DNA from: Alcanivoracaceae bacterium
Lineage (GTDB): Bacteria; Pseudomonadota; Gammaproteobacteria; Pseudomonadales; Alcanivoracaceae
NCBI GenBank assembly: GCA_023146255.1
Contig: JAGLCJ010000008.1
Coordinates: 186,001-250,000 of the forward strand
Direction of reading: 5' to 3'
DNA length: 64,000 nt
Part shown: one piece after another, positions 51,801 through 59,858 of the stretch
Layout: each line of letters opens with the position of its first letter
Numbering within the stretch: the first letter of the stretch is position 1
The notes under the pieces: generated by a model
Database searches by the model: none
What the model was told of the DNA's origin: nothing
Seen by the model: the letters and a program-made list of their open reading frames with translations, nothing else
Translations under genes and position numbers: made by a program

Positions 51801-51885
51801 TGAAATAGGCGGCGATGCCGACCAGCGACATCATCACCACCACCAACCAGAGCAGGCGCTGACGCGCCAACAGGAAACTGATCAC
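48877..51885 (-). CDS. RND efflux permease
   Basis: A 1002-residue inner-membrane pump of the AcrB/HAE family, slightly short of the usual 1030-1050. Twelve membrane helices in two blocks with large periplasmic loops; helix 1 MISFLLARQRLLWLVVVMMSLVGIAAY, TM4 with GILIDNGIVMVENVQ (proton-relay Asp present, its usual Asp neighbour is Asn), and a TM10-like GIVVNNAIVLIDVVDQR. Substrates are unknown. The ATG at 51885 overlaps the adaptor stop (ATGA), and a divergent TetR gene flanks the pair. No outer-membrane factor gene is nearby. Confidence 0.93.
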   Translation of the reverse strand: MISFLLARQRLLWLVVVMMSLVGIAAYFNMARQEDPSFPYRAGLISVQYPGATAEAVERLVLRPLEEELLQVEEVDFIVSTARNGVAIIRVMQHQHIYATTPAWDRVRQAMARAELEFPDGVGQMALDDRLIDTPVVVLAIRGSPSALELSKAAERLKDALMGLPSLSRIDISAQADEQITLAIDDAELSRIGLQPIQLADLLRSRNQVIPGGFVVAGGKRLAVLSNSEFVSVDDLRRTQIPLPDGSFVPLAAIAEIWRSPLEPSQSEAWYDGERVVLLSLYAERGQVDAIDFGAALRARLVELAPKFAPLQIEEMFFQPDQVEARLHDLEGSLLISMLIIIAVVFYGMGLRMGLLVATMLPVVALITLGIYNMGGGILHQIAVIGLVISLGILIDNGIVMVENVQTRLADGAKPGAAVAGAVRELFAPLGASTATTLAAFTPLLLSKGGTGDFTRGIPVMIMLALTVSFLLSITLAPLLAARFLKPENAGRAESMQALGERLGRLAINYPRRLLKVIGLVVLVSFLMTPFMKVQFFPNADRPLVILDLLLPEGTDQAETARVAEALERVVRERDDVDHVHRFIGFSGPTFFYNLLVNPQAPNRARLVLLAEDLPATREVMSFAREYVGMTLPEVVLGASVLGQGPPRDAPVEVRVYHSDDGMRQRAAEQVFRHLRQIDGAVDVRHTIDQGTPAVRVEVDDAVAQRSGLSRADVARTLFGQSYGMTAEQYRQERDPMPIVLRSIEGTNLPLARLLSINIYPHRGDPVPLMQVARVHAEWEPASVQRRNGERVITVSANLYDGYSFSQVLAGLEDSLADQPLPPGTRIEYGGDSQGSGDANKALATSAPIGVLLLLFFLVWQFNSFRRVAIVLLTVPMAAVGIIPGLVLSGAPFGFMSMLGVVALVGIVVNNAIVLIDVVDQRLAAGDSNADAVYYAVARRTRPILLTTATTVAGLLPLAFTSSTLWPPMAWAIISGLLASTVLTLLVVPALCLLALRPVPSS

Positions 51886-52946
51886 GGCAGAATCTCCACC
51901 CGATCACCGTCGGCCAGTCGTGACAGGCCGGCATAGACCACCTGATCGCCAGCACTAAGTGCGTCGCTGCGGACCAGCACCTGCTCACCGGCAAGCTGGA
52001 CCACGTTGACCGGCACCCGGCGAGCAGTGTCATCACGAACCAGATAAACCGAGGCGCCTTCTGCGGTACGCACCACCGCCAGTACCGGCAGCGTCAACGC
52101 ATCCATGGCGGGACGCAGAATGCCAACTTCCACCGCCATGCCGGGCACCAGCTCGCCGTCTTCAAGACTGACCACCAGCGGATACAACTCGCCACGCCGT
52201 GAGCCTTGACCGATTTCGCTAACCTGCCCGGTCAGCGGCGCGGCATCACGATCCATCACCCGCCACACTGGCAGGCTCTGGCCCGGTTCAATGCCGCCGC
52301 GCAATGCCTCCGGGACCCGCACCTCCACCTCAAATCCCTGCGGCGAGGAAATCCGCATCACCGGAATGCCGGCGGCAACAAATTCACCCGGTTCCGCCAG
52401 CACTGCTTCCACCACACCGGCAAAGGGCGCCCGCAGTTCACCTTCTCGAACCAGCTGTTCAGCCTCCGCCAGCGCGGCACGGGCGGTATCGACGGCCGCC
52501 AGCAGGGAGTCGCGGCGCGCCTGCAGCTGCTCGATATTCTGTTCCGACAACACCCCCCGTTCACGCAAAGGCAGACCACGCTGGTACTCCTGCTCGGCCT
52601 GCTTTGCCTGGGCTTCTGCCTCACGCAAGCGGGCCCGGGCGGAGTCCCGAGCCGGCAACAATTGCGGGTTCTGCAGGCGCGCCAGCAGATCACCGGCCTT
52701 GACCGGATCACCGATCTCCACCAGCCGTTGCTGCAACGTGCCGCTGACCTGGAAAGTCAGCTCGGCACGTTGACGGGAACGCACTACCCCGGCAAAACGC
52801 AGTGGCTCACTGGCTTCACCGGCACTGACCTCGGCCACCCGGACGGTGACGCGGGGCAGGTCTTCATCGCTGCTGTCGCAGCCGGATAGCCAAACGACGG
52901 GCAGCAACAGAGCCAACACGGGCCAAGGCAAAATCAGGTTACGCAT
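51882..52946 (-). CDS. RND efflux periplasmic adaptor lipoprotein
   Basis: A 354-residue membrane-fusion protein. The signal peptide ends in the lipobox LSGC (Cys23). Lipoyl half-motifs (QRLVEIGDPVKAGDLLARLQNPQL and GELRAPFAGVVEAVLAEPGEFV) flank an alpha-hairpin (about 95-165), followed by the beta-barrel and membrane-proximal domains. It links the permease to an outer-membrane channel encoded elsewhere. First gene of the pump operon, start 52946, with the operator region 45-70 bp upstream. Confidence 0.93.
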   Translation of the reverse strand: MRNLILPWPVLALLLPVVWLSGCDSSDEDLPRVTVRVAEVSAGEASEPLRFAGVVRSRQRAELTFQVSGTLQQRLVEIGDPVKAGDLLARLQNPQLLPARDSARARLREAEAQAKQAEQEYQRGLPLRERGVLSEQNIEQLQARRDSLLAAVDTARAALAEAEQLVREGELRAPFAGVVEAVLAEPGEFVAAGIPVMRISSPQGFEVEVRVPEALRGGIEPGQSLPVWRVMDRDAAPLTGQVSEIGQGSRRGELYPLVVSLEDGELVPGMAVEVGILRPAMDALTLPVLAVVRTAEGASVYLVRDDTARRVPVNVVQLAGEQVLVRSDALSAGDQVVYAGLSRLADGDRVEILP

Positions 52947-52989
52947 GAACTTCCCCAGCGAGTAAAAGCGGTGTGATGGTGGATTGCTG

Positions 52990-53042
52990 ACAGTTTGTCA
53001 CTAATTAACAGTTTGTCAATGACGCCATAAAGCCAGTATCAT
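52990..53042. promoter_or_regulatory. TetR operator/promoter region for the RND pump
   Basis: ACAGTTTGTCA occurs twice, at 52990-53000 and 53008-53018 (18-bp period), in the intergenic region between the pump operon and the divergent TetR gene. Each unit contains a partial TGAC...GTCA symmetry. A plausible tetR promoter overlaps them: TTGTCA at 53013-53018, 18 bp, TATCAT at 53037-53042, 34 bp from the start codon. Confidence 0.6.
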
Positions 53043-53076
53043 CGGATCCATCCGACCGATATCAGGTGAAGGCCCC

Positions 53077-53718
53077 ATGACCCTCCGGGCACGCCAGCAG
53101 GAAGAAAAGCAGGAACGTCGTGACAGCATCCTCGATGCTGCCGAACAGGTGTTCTTCGCCAAAGGCTATGACCGCGCCACCATGGACGACATCGCCCGTG
53201 GCGCCCGACTGAGCCGGGGGCTGGTGTATGTCTACTTCCGCGACAAGCAGGACATCCTGGCCAGCATTGTGTTGCGGGCGCTGGAGAGCCTGCGCCAGCG
53301 TTTTCGCAACATGGACCGGGCCGAGCTCAACGGTGCCGACCGGCTCGAAGCGATGGGTCACAACTATCTGGCCTTCTCCGCCGAAGAACCCAACTACTTT
53401 GATGTCCTGACCCGCGCTGCCAGCGACTGGCTGCAGGTCGACTCACTGACTGATCGCGACTCGCTGCTGCACTGTTCCGGCGAGGTCATGGAAATCATGG
53501 CCCGGGCACTCAGCGACGGTCTGGCCGATGGCAGCGTCGAGCCAGGCCGGGTACGCGACCCGCTGGAAACAGCGCTGTATCTGCGCGGTGCCCTGCATGG
53601 GGTGATCATGCTGACGCGCAACTTCGCCGAGCGGCCGGAGGAGCTCAGCCATGTCTCACCGCATTCGCTGCTCGAATACACTATCCGCACCCTGATCGAG
53701 TCGATCCGCAGCCGGTAA
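53077..53718 (+). CDS. TetR-family regulator of RND pump
   Basis: A 213-residue repressor, helix-turn-helix at about 15-60 (DSILDAAEQVFFAKGYDRATMDDIARGARLSRGLVYVYFRDKQDILASI), C-terminal ligand domain of the AcrR/TetR_C type. It is divergent from the adaptor-permease operon, with direct repeats between, so it likely represses the pump and itself. ATG 53077 follows GAAGG. The next plus-strand gene, an aldehyde dehydrogenase, starts 119 bp later and may share its transcript. Confidence 0.9.
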   Translation: MTLRARQQEEKQERRDSILDAAEQVFFAKGYDRATMDDIARGARLSRGLVYVYFRDKQDILASIVLRALESLRQRFRNMDRAELNGADRLEAMGHNYLAFSAEEPNYFDVLTRAASDWLQVDSLTDRDSLLHCSGEVMEIMARALSDGLADGSVEPGRVRDPLETALYLRGALHGVIMLTRNFAERPEELSHVSPHSLLEYTIRTLIESIRSR

Positions 53719-53837
53719 ACATTCTCACCACTGATGTCTCTGATCATTCCCGTCACCGCCCTGAGCGAAATCGTGATAGCCGCCAGCCGGCCGGCGTGAA
53801 ACCATCGGCGCTTCGCTGACAGCAACAGGAGCTCCTC

Positions 53838-55244
53838 ATGGGCGCGGCCGAATCGGTATCACACACCTCCTCCACTGACTGGGCGGCGACAGCGGTCAGT
53901 CGTCAGCGTCTTTATTTCGATTCCGGCGCCACCCGTGATTACCGCTTCCGGGCAGCGCAGCTGAACAAGCTGAAACAGTCGATCGTTGATCACAAGGACG
54001 ACATCGAAAAAGCACTGAAGGCCGATATCGGCCGACCGCCGATGGAAGCCTATATCGAGATCGTCACGGCGTTTGAGGAAATCAAACACACCCTCAAACA
54101 CCTGAAGAGCTGGATGGCGCCGAAAAAAGTCAGCACCAGCCTGTGGGCACAACCGGGCAGCAGCCGGGTGGAATCCACGCCATTGGGCGTCAACTTCATC
54201 ATGGGTCCGTACAACTATCCGTTCCTGCTTTGTGTGCAGCCGCTGATTGGTGCCATTGCCGCCGGCAATACCGTGATCATGAAGCCGTCATCGCTGAATC
54301 CCGCAGTGTCGGCACTGCTGGCGAAAATGGCGAAGCAATGCTTCAAGCCGGAACACGTCATGGTGGTTGAAGGCAGCACCGAGATTACTGACGAGCTGCT
54401 GAAGCAACAGTTCGACCATATCTTCTTCACCGGCAGTCCGCGGGTCGGCCGTATCGTCATGGCCGCAGCAGCAAAGCATCTGACGCCGGTGACACTGGAA
54501 CTGGGCGGCAAGAGCCCGACCATTGTTCACCGCGACGCCAACCTGAAACTGGCTGCCAAACGTATTCTCGCCGGCAAGATGATGAACGCCGGCCAGACCT
54601 GCATTGCCCCGGATCATGTGTTTGTCCACCGGGATATCCGGGCGGCATTCGAGCGCGAAATCATTGCCGCGGTAAAAGCCGGCTATGGCGATGATCCGAT
54701 TCGCAGCCCGGACTTCGGCCGCATGATCAACCAGCGTCATTTCGACCGGGTGGCAGCGCTGATCGACCCGACCAAGGTGCTGGTCGGTGGCCAGACCGAC
54801 CGTGACAGCAAGTTCATCGCGCCCACCATCCTCGGCGGTGTCAGCGTCACGGATCCGGTCATGCAGGAAGAAATTTTCGGCCCGGTATTGCCGCTGCTGG
54901 AGTATGCCGATCTTGATGATCTGTACCGTCAGGTCCGCACCCTGCCGAAACATCCGCTGGCGCTGTACCTGTTCACCAGCAGCGAGGAGGTCGAGCGCGA
55001 TGTGCTGGCCAACATCCAGTTCGGTGGCGGCTGCATCAACAACACGGTGATGCATGTCGCCAACGCCCACATGCCGTTCGGCGGCGTCGGTGAAAGCGGC
55101 ATGGGCGCCTATCATGGCAAAACCTCGTTCGATACCTTCTCGCATTCCCGCAGCATTCTGAAGACCAGCAACTGGCTGGATATCCCGCTGCGCTACGCGC
55201 CCTACAAGGATCGCGTCGAAATGATGCGAAAGATGGTCAAGTAA
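53838..55244 (+). CDS. Aldehyde dehydrogenase (ALDH3-like, coniferyl-aldehyde type)
   Basis: A 468-residue NAD(P)-dependent dehydrogenase of the short ALDH3 type. Catalytic Glu221 lies in TLELGGKSP and Cys255 in NAGQTCIAPDH; the cofactor loop is MGPYNYPFLLCVQPL and FFTGSPRVGRIV. Length and the NNTVMHVANAHMPFGGVGESGMGAYHGKTSFDTFSHSR end match coniferyl-aldehyde and fatty-aldehyde dehydrogenases. Preferred substrate is uncertain. ATG 53838 has AGGAG six bases upstream. Confidence 0.92.
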   Translation: MGAAESVSHTSSTDWAATAVSRQRLYFDSGATRDYRFRAAQLNKLKQSIVDHKDDIEKALKADIGRPPMEAYIEIVTAFEEIKHTLKHLKSWMAPKKVSTSLWAQPGSSRVESTPLGVNFIMGPYNYPFLLCVQPLIGAIAAGNTVIMKPSSLNPAVSALLAKMAKQCFKPEHVMVVEGSTEITDELLKQQFDHIFFTGSPRVGRIVMAAAAKHLTPVTLELGGKSPTIVHRDANLKLAAKRILAGKMMNAGQTCIAPDHVFVHRDIRAAFEREIIAAVKAGYGDDPIRSPDFGRMINQRHFDRVAALIDPTKVLVGGQTDRDSKFIAPTILGGVSVTDPVMQEEIFGPVLPLLEYADLDDLYRQVRTLPKHPLALYLFTSSEEVERDVLANIQFGGGCINNTVMHVANAHMPFGGVGESGMGAYHGKTSFDTFSHSRSILKTSNWLDIPLRYAPYKDRVEMMRKMVK

Positions 55245-55278
55245 GCCACAATCCGGCTTCCGCCCTGCGGGGCGCTGT

Positions 55279-56217
55279 GTGGACAGCGGTGTGGACGCGG
55301 TTATCCGGATTGAAAACCTGAGCAAGACCTACGCCGACGGATTCCGGGCGCTGAACAACATCAGCCTGGATATCCGTCGCGGTGAAATCTTTGCCCTGCT
55401 CGGCCCCAATGGTGCCGGCAAGACCACCCTGATCAGCACCGTCTGTGGCATCGTCAACCCGAGCGAGGGCAGCGTGCTGGCAGACGGCCATGATGTGGTA
55501 CGCGACTATCGTGCCGCGCGCAGCTGTATCGGTCTGGTGCCACAGGAACTGACCAGCGATGCCTTCGAATCGGTCTGGGCGACGGTCAACTTCAGTCGCG
55601 GCCTGTTCGGCAAGGCGCCGGACCCGGCCTATCTGGAACGCATCCTGAAAACCCTGTCGCTGTGGGACAAGCGCGACAACCGCATCATGACCCTGTCCGG
55701 CGGCATGAAGCGCCGGGTGATGATTGCCAAGGCGCTGTCGCACGAACCAACCATCCTGTTTCTTGACGAACCCACCGCCGGTGTCGATGTCGAGCTGCGT
55801 CGTGACATGTGGCAAATGGTGCGCGAACTGCGCGATCAGGGTGTCACCATTATCCTCACCACTCACTACATTGAGGAAGCCGAGGAAATGGCCGACCGGA
55901 TCGGCGTGATCCGCAAGGGCGAGATCATTCTGGTCGAGGACAAGCAAACCCTGATGCGCAAGCTTGGCCGCAAGCAGCTGACCCTGCAGTTGCAGAATCC
56001 GATCAGCACCGTACCGCCAGCACTATCGCAGTACCCCTTGACGCTGAGCGAGGATGGCCTGCAGCTGACCTACAGCTTTGATACCCAGAGCGACAGCACC
56101 GGCATCGCCGAGCTGTTGCGCAAACTCAATGCTGAGGGCATTGATTTTCGCGATCTGCACACCGAAGAAAGCTCGCTTGAGGAAATCTTCGTCAGCCTGG
56201 TGAGGGACACCGCATGA
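55279..56217 (+). CDS. ABC transporter ATP-binding protein
   Basis: A 312-residue ATPase. Walker A GPNGAGKTT (42-50), signature LSGGMKRR, Walker B ILFLDEPTAGVD and the H-loop TTHYIEEAEEM are intact; the C-terminal extension (about 220-312) is typical of ABC-2 exporter ATPases, such as CcmA- or NodI-type. GTG 55279 is used; a second GTG at 55291 is equally possible and neither has a strong ribosome site. Its stop overlaps the permease start (ATGA), so the two form one transporter. Confidence 0.9.
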   Translation: MDSGVDAVIRIENLSKTYADGFRALNNISLDIRRGEIFALLGPNGAGKTTLISTVCGIVNPSEGSVLADGHDVVRDYRAARSCIGLVPQELTSDAFESVWATVNFSRGLFGKAPDPAYLERILKTLSLWDKRDNRIMTLSGGMKRRVMIAKALSHEPTILFLDEPTAGVDVELRRDMWQMVRELRDQGVTIILTTHYIEEAEEMADRIGVIRKGEIILVEDKQTLMRKLGRKQLTLQLQNPISTVPPALSQYPLTLSEDGLQLTYSFDTQSDSTGIAELLRKLNAEGIDFRDLHTEESSLEEIFVSLVRDTA

Positions 56218-56975
56218 ACTGGTATGCCATCCGCGCCATCTACCGGTTTGAAATGGCGCGCACCTTCCGCACCCTGATGCAGAGCATCGCCTCACCGGTG
56301 ATTTCCACCTCGCTGTACTTTGTCGTGTTCGGCTCGGCGATCGGCTCGCGGATGATCGAAATCGACGGCATCAGCTACGGCGCCTTTATTGTCCCCGGCC
56401 TGATCATGCTGATGCTGCTGACCGAAAGCATCAGTAATGCCTCGTTCGGCATCTATATGCCGCGCTATTCCGGCACGATTTATGAAGTGCTGTCAGCGCC
56501 GGTGTCATGGCTGGAAATCGTGATTGGCTATGTCGGTGCGGCGGCCAGCAAGTCGATCATGCTCGGCATCCTGATCCTGATGACGGCGCGACTGTTTGTA
56601 CCGTTCAGCATTGAGCATCCGATCTGGATGCTGGCGTTTCTGCTGCTGACCTCGGTGAGCTTCAGCCTGTTCGGTTTTATTATCGGCATCTGGGCTGATG
56701 GTTGGGAGAAGCTGCAGATCGTGCCGATGCTGATTGTCACGCCGCTGGCCTTTCTCGGCGGCAGCTTCTACTCCATCAGTATGCTGCCGCCACTGTGGCA
56801 GACCATCACCCTGTTCAACCCGGTGGTGTATTTGATCAGTGGCTTTCGCTGGAGCTTTTATGGTGTTGCTGACGTCAGTGTCGAAGTCAGCCTGACCATG
56901 ATCAGCCTGTTCCTGCTGATCTGCCTGTTTACCGTTCGCTGGATGTTCCTGAGCGGCTACAAGCTGAAGAACTGA
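56214..56975 (+). CDS. ABC-2 type permease
   Basis: A 253-residue membrane protein with six helices, an ABC-2 permease partner for the preceding ATPase. The family pattern YGAFIVPGLIMLMLLTESISNASFGIYMPRYSGTIYEVLSAPV and ILIVTPLAFLGGSFYSISMLPP is clear and resembles NodJ/DrrB-like and polysaccharide or drug exporters. Start ATG lies in the end of the ATPase gene (4-bp overlap). Followed 6 bp later by REP-like copy C. Confidence 0.9.
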   Translation: MNWYAIRAIYRFEMARTFRTLMQSIASPVISTSLYFVVFGSAIGSRMIEIDGISYGAFIVPGLIMLMLLTESISNASFGIYMPRYSGTIYEVLSAPVSWLEIVIGYVGAAASKSIMLGILILMTARLFVPFSIEHPIWMLAFLLLTSVSFSLFGFIIGIWADGWEKLQIVPMLIVTPLAFLGGSFYSISMLPPLWQTITLFNPVVYLISGFRWSFYGVADVSVEVSLTMISLFLLICLFTVRWMFLSGYKLKN

Positions 56976-56980
56976 ACAGC

Positions 56981-57042
56981 CCTGTAGGAGCCGTCGATCG
57001 ACGGTGAAAGGCTTTCGCGGCTGATCAGCCAGCTCCTACAGG
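56981..57042. repeat. REP-like palindrome, copy C, between convergent genes
   Basis: A 62-bp element nearly identical to copy B: starts CCTGTAGGAGCCGTCGATCG, ends GCTCCTACAGG, with two extra bases that do not break the outer stem. It fills the gap between the ABC permease and the convergent glycine-zipper gene. Confidence 0.85.
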
Positions 57043-57051
57043 AGCAGAAGG

Positions 57052-57783
57052 TCAGAACACTACCCGCCCGTTCTCCACCGGCAGATAAGCACCCGGCTCG
57101 CGACTGGTGCGGATCGTTTCAATCTGGCCCTGATACTCGTAGGACACCAGATAGCCGCTGGCCCGACTGCGGCTTTCCATCACCGTACTGCACTGCTGCT
57201 CGGTGGTACTGATGGTGCGCGGGGCGCGGTCACCGGTCTGGCTGCCAACCTGGGCACCAGCCAGTGCGCCAATCACGGTGGCCACTTGCTTGCCACTGCC
57301 GCCGCCAATCTGGTTGCCGAGCAGGCCGCCGGCCGCCGCACCGAGCAAGGTACGGGCAATGCGGCCATCCTGCTGAACAGGCACCGGCTTCTGCACCGTC
57401 ACCCACTGGCAGACTTCACGCGGCTCCTGCCAGGACGTGCTGATCGGCTCGACATGCAGTACCCGGGCGCGGGCCGGAGCGCGTACGGGCGCAGGTGCAG
57501 AGGCGTTATGGACAGTAATAGTGCCGGTGACCGCCACTGGCGCCGGCACGCTGGCCACAGTTGCCGCCACAGCAGGGGCAGCCTCACGGGCTTCGAGCGC
57601 GGCGGCCACAGCAGCCTGAACCCGGGCTTCGAAGATCTGCTCCTCGGTCAACGGTTGGGCGACAGGGGCGGCGGCAACGGAACTCTGGGCCTGACTGGCA
57701 CCGGCCTGATACAGGCCATACCCGGCGCCTCCGGCGGCCACCGTACTGGCGGCGGAAAGAACGGCGATTGCTGCAGTTTTCAT
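57052..57783 (-). CDS. Glycine-zipper 2TM domain protein
   Basis: A 243-residue envelope protein. N-terminal hydrophobic signal or anchor (about 1-28), an Ala/Pro/Val-rich low-complexity linker (about 35-110), then the glycine-zipper domain GAAAGGLLGNQIGGGSGKQVATVIGALAGAQVGSQTGD and a C-terminal SlyB/17-kDa-antigen-like domain with CSTVMESRSRASGYLVSYEYQGQIETIRTSREPGAYLPVENG. Such proteins insert in or span the envelope; function is usually in envelope integrity. ATG 57783 follows GAGGATG. Confidence 0.88.
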   Translation of the reverse strand: MKTAAIAVLSAASTVAAGGAGYGLYQAGASQAQSSVAAAPVAQPLTEEQIFEARVQAAVAAALEAREAAPAVAATVASVPAPVAVTGTITVHNASAPAPVRAPARARVLHVEPISTSWQEPREVCQWVTVQKPVPVQQDGRIARTLLGAAAGGLLGNQIGGGSGKQVATVIGALAGAQVGSQTGDRAPRTISTTEQQCSTVMESRSRASGYLVSYEYQGQIETIRTSREPGAYLPVENGRVVF

Positions 57784-57874
57784 CGTGGCATCCTCATGCT
57801 GGAAATCATCCAGACCTGATGCTCACTCCGGTTTGTGCAGCAAAACGCCGTTCAATTGTGCAAGAAACAGGGAA

Positions 57875-58549
57875 TCAACGCTGCCGGACAATCGGCGAGT
57901 AATGCTCCATGAAGCCCTTGAGCTGCGCGTCATTGAGGCCCTTCAGCACCTTGTGGTTGACCGCATGTACCGCCTTGCGGGTGCCGTCGATACCGATGTC
58001 CAGCGCCTTCTGGGTGACAAAACCGATCTTCACTTCCTTGCTGTTGATGACAAAGAAGTTGTCGATGATGTCGTTCGACAACTGATCCATCACCTTCGAC
58101 ACCCGCTCGACATTGGCTGAGCCCTGACCGGCGACGCAAAGGTCCACCACCGCTCGAAACTCCGCAGCGAAGGCATCGGAAACCGGAAACTGCAGCTGGG
58201 CATGATTGTCGTTGTCCGCGCCGGCCGGCCAGTACATGGCTTCGAAGTTCCTCAGAATCGGGGCAAACTCCCGATTGGTGGTTTTCTTGTAGATCTGCCG
58301 CGTCAGCATATGCGAGGCCTTGCCGGCCGTGGCCACGGCGAAGTCGATGACCTTGGCCTGGGTGCCGGACAGCTTCATCATCTGCGACGGCTCGACCAGA
58401 AAAAGACTCAGCATCCGGTCGGTCATATGATCAATCATCTGGATAAAGAGCTCGGCACTGTTATGCCGGTCATGCTTCACCGCATTGATGAAATCCTCTA
58501 CCCCGTTGACCAGTGCCGGGTTGGCGGGAACGGCGACCACATTTGCCAT
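57875..58549 (-). CDS. Unknown 224-residue protein in acyltransferase-thioesterase operon
   Basis: A soluble, mostly helical protein with no signal peptide; family not recognised. Segments such as AELFIQMIDHMTDRMLSLFLVEPSQMMKLSG and KVMDQLSNDIIDNFFVINSKEVKIGFVTQK are amphipathic and could bind membranes or lipids. ATG 58549 has GGAG upstream on the minus strand. It starts 3 bp after the thioesterase stop, so it belongs to that operon and likely works on the same lipid product. Confidence 0.7.
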   Translation of the reverse strand: MANVVAVPANPALVNGVEDFINAVKHDRHNSAELFIQMIDHMTDRMLSLFLVEPSQMMKLSGTQAKVIDFAVATAGKASHMLTRQIYKKTTNREFAPILRNFEAMYWPAGADNDNHAQLQFPVSDAFAAEFRAVVDLCVAGQGSANVERVSKVMDQLSNDIIDNFFVINSKEVKIGFVTQKALDIGIDGTRKAVHAVNHKVLKGLNDAQLKGFMEHYSPIVRQR

Positions 58550-58552
58550 GAT

Positions 58553-58966
58553 TTACTCCTTCGCTGAGTTGTCTTGCGCAAGCAGATGCGCTTCCAGCTG
58601 GCGACGATGCTCCGCCGACAGCGGTGTCGATTTCTGGGTCTGATGATCAAAACATACCTGGACAGCCTTGCCCCGCGCCGCCAGCACATCTTTCTGAAAG
58701 GCCTCGTGCAGGACCACAAACGAGCTGTTGCCGATGCGTTCAATGGCGGTGCGGATCAGGACGTCGGCACCATAGTGCAGCTGGGCAATGAAGTCGATTT
58801 CCGTGCGCGCCAGAATCAGGTTCAGCGCGCGCGGATCGAGGCTCGGCGCGAAAATCTCGAACAGCGGTTCCCGGGCGGTCTCGAACCAGCCCGACACGGT
58901 GGTGTTATTGATATGACCAAAGGCATCGGTTTCATAAAACCGTGGCCGGATGCGCAGCTCAAACAT
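58553..58966 (-). CDS. 4HBT/YbgC-like acyl-CoA thioesterase
   Basis: A 137-residue hotdog-fold thioesterase. The catalytic segment is RPRFYETDAFGHINNTTVSGWFETARE (active-site Asp in ETDAFGHINN), followed by the central strands ILARTEIDFIAQLHYGADVLIRTAIERIGNSSFVVLHEAF. It would release acyl groups from CoA or acyl-carrier thioesters. ATG 58966 has GGAGG six bases upstream; its 5' end overlaps the acyltransferase gene by 8 bp. Confidence 0.9.
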   Translation of the reverse strand: MFELRIRPRFYETDAFGHINNTTVSGWFETAREPLFEIFAPSLDPRALNLILARTEIDFIAQLHYGADVLIRTAIERIGNSSFVVLHEAFQKDVLAARGKAVQVCFDHQTQKSTPLSAEHRRQLEAHLLAQDNSAKE

Positions 58967-59585
58967 TCCTGCCCTCCTGCTCACGCCGCATCGCCGCCAG
59001 CGGCGCGGACAAACGTGCCGGGTGGCGCGGCTCGACACCACGATAACTCTCGAGAATAGTGGCCATGTCCGCGGCCATATCATCACCGGGCATCACCAGT
59101 GCCGGAAAAGCGATTTCCTTCTTCCGGTAGTCGGCAGTAGCAACAATGATTGGCACGCTGGCCGCCTTGGCAATGCGCCAGAACCCGGACTTCCATTGAC
59201 TGGCGCCGTCGCGGGTACCCTCCGGAGCCACAATGATGACCATCCTGTCGTTGCCAACAAACTGGTCCACGGTCTGTTGCACCACATCCTTGGCGCTGTT
59301 GCGATCAATCGGCATGGCCCCGAGCCAGCGCAGCAGCGAGCCGAGCGGGCCACGGAAGGCACTGTCCTTGATCATGACTCGGGCATCGAGGTGCAACACC
59401 ACCATCGCAGCAAGAGTAAAGACACCGTCCCAGTTCGAGGTGTGCGGCCCGCCAATAATCACCGCCTTGGGCACGTCTGGCGGCGGACCGGCAACGCGCC
59501 AGCCAAAGGCTCGCAACAGCATACTGGCCAGGAAACGACTGAGGGCGTTGCCCCGTTGCGGTAATCGGGTGGCAGGAGGAAACAT
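58959..59585 (-). CDS. 1-acylglycerol-3-phosphate acyltransferase-like protein
   Basis: A 208-residue PlsC-family acyltransferase. The catalytic HX4D motif is GPHTSNWDG, and the substrate motif is APEGTRDGA followed by KSGFWRIAKAASVPIIVATADY. The N-terminal hydrophobic stretch is short, so it is probably peripheral. This short version, which lacks long membrane parts, is common in marine bacteria and may acylate small lipids. First gene of the operon acyltransferase-thioesterase-unknown. Confidence 0.87.
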   Translation of the reverse strand: MFPPATRLPQRGNALSRFLASMLLRAFGWRVAGPPPDVPKAVIIGGPHTSNWDGVFTLAAMVVLHLDARVMIKDSAFRGPLGSLLRWLGAMPIDRNSAKDVVQQTVDQFVGNDRMVIIVAPEGTRDGASQWKSGFWRIAKAASVPIIVATADYRKKEIAFPALVMPGDDMAADMATILESYRGVEPRHPARLSAPLAAMRREQEGRNV

Positions 59586-59724
59586 CGGAGCTCCAAGAGG
59601 TCAGGCGGCCATCCTAGCCACGGAACAAACAGGCGCCATTGGCCCAACCGCCACAAACAGGGCGACTGATCACCGCCGGGGCAGACAGGCGGTCGAACAG
59701 GCAGGACCAGCGACACATTACCGG

Positions 59725-59740
59725 TGTGACACAGTGCACA
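59725..59740. promoter_or_regulatory. CRP-like site upstream of diguanylate cyclase
   Basis: TGTGACACAGTGCACA matches TGTGA-N6-TCACA with one mismatch, 119 bp before the 59859 start. An inverted repeat CTAGT-N8-ACTAG follows at 59768-59785 in AT-rich DNA that may hold the promoter. Confidence 0.35.
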
Positions 59741-59858
59741 CCAACTAATACTATTTAACCATCATCGCTAGTACTTTATAACTAGACAAAGATGGCGGCC
59801 TGACACCCCGGAACAGCCAGCAGTAGCAACGGGGTCAAGCAGGCAGGAGGATCTGGCC

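Noticed and set aside
48877..51885. Asp-to-Asn change in RND TM4 (LIDNGIV) as loss of function
   Set aside because: The IDN variant occurs in many RND permeases, so it is not evidence of inactivity.
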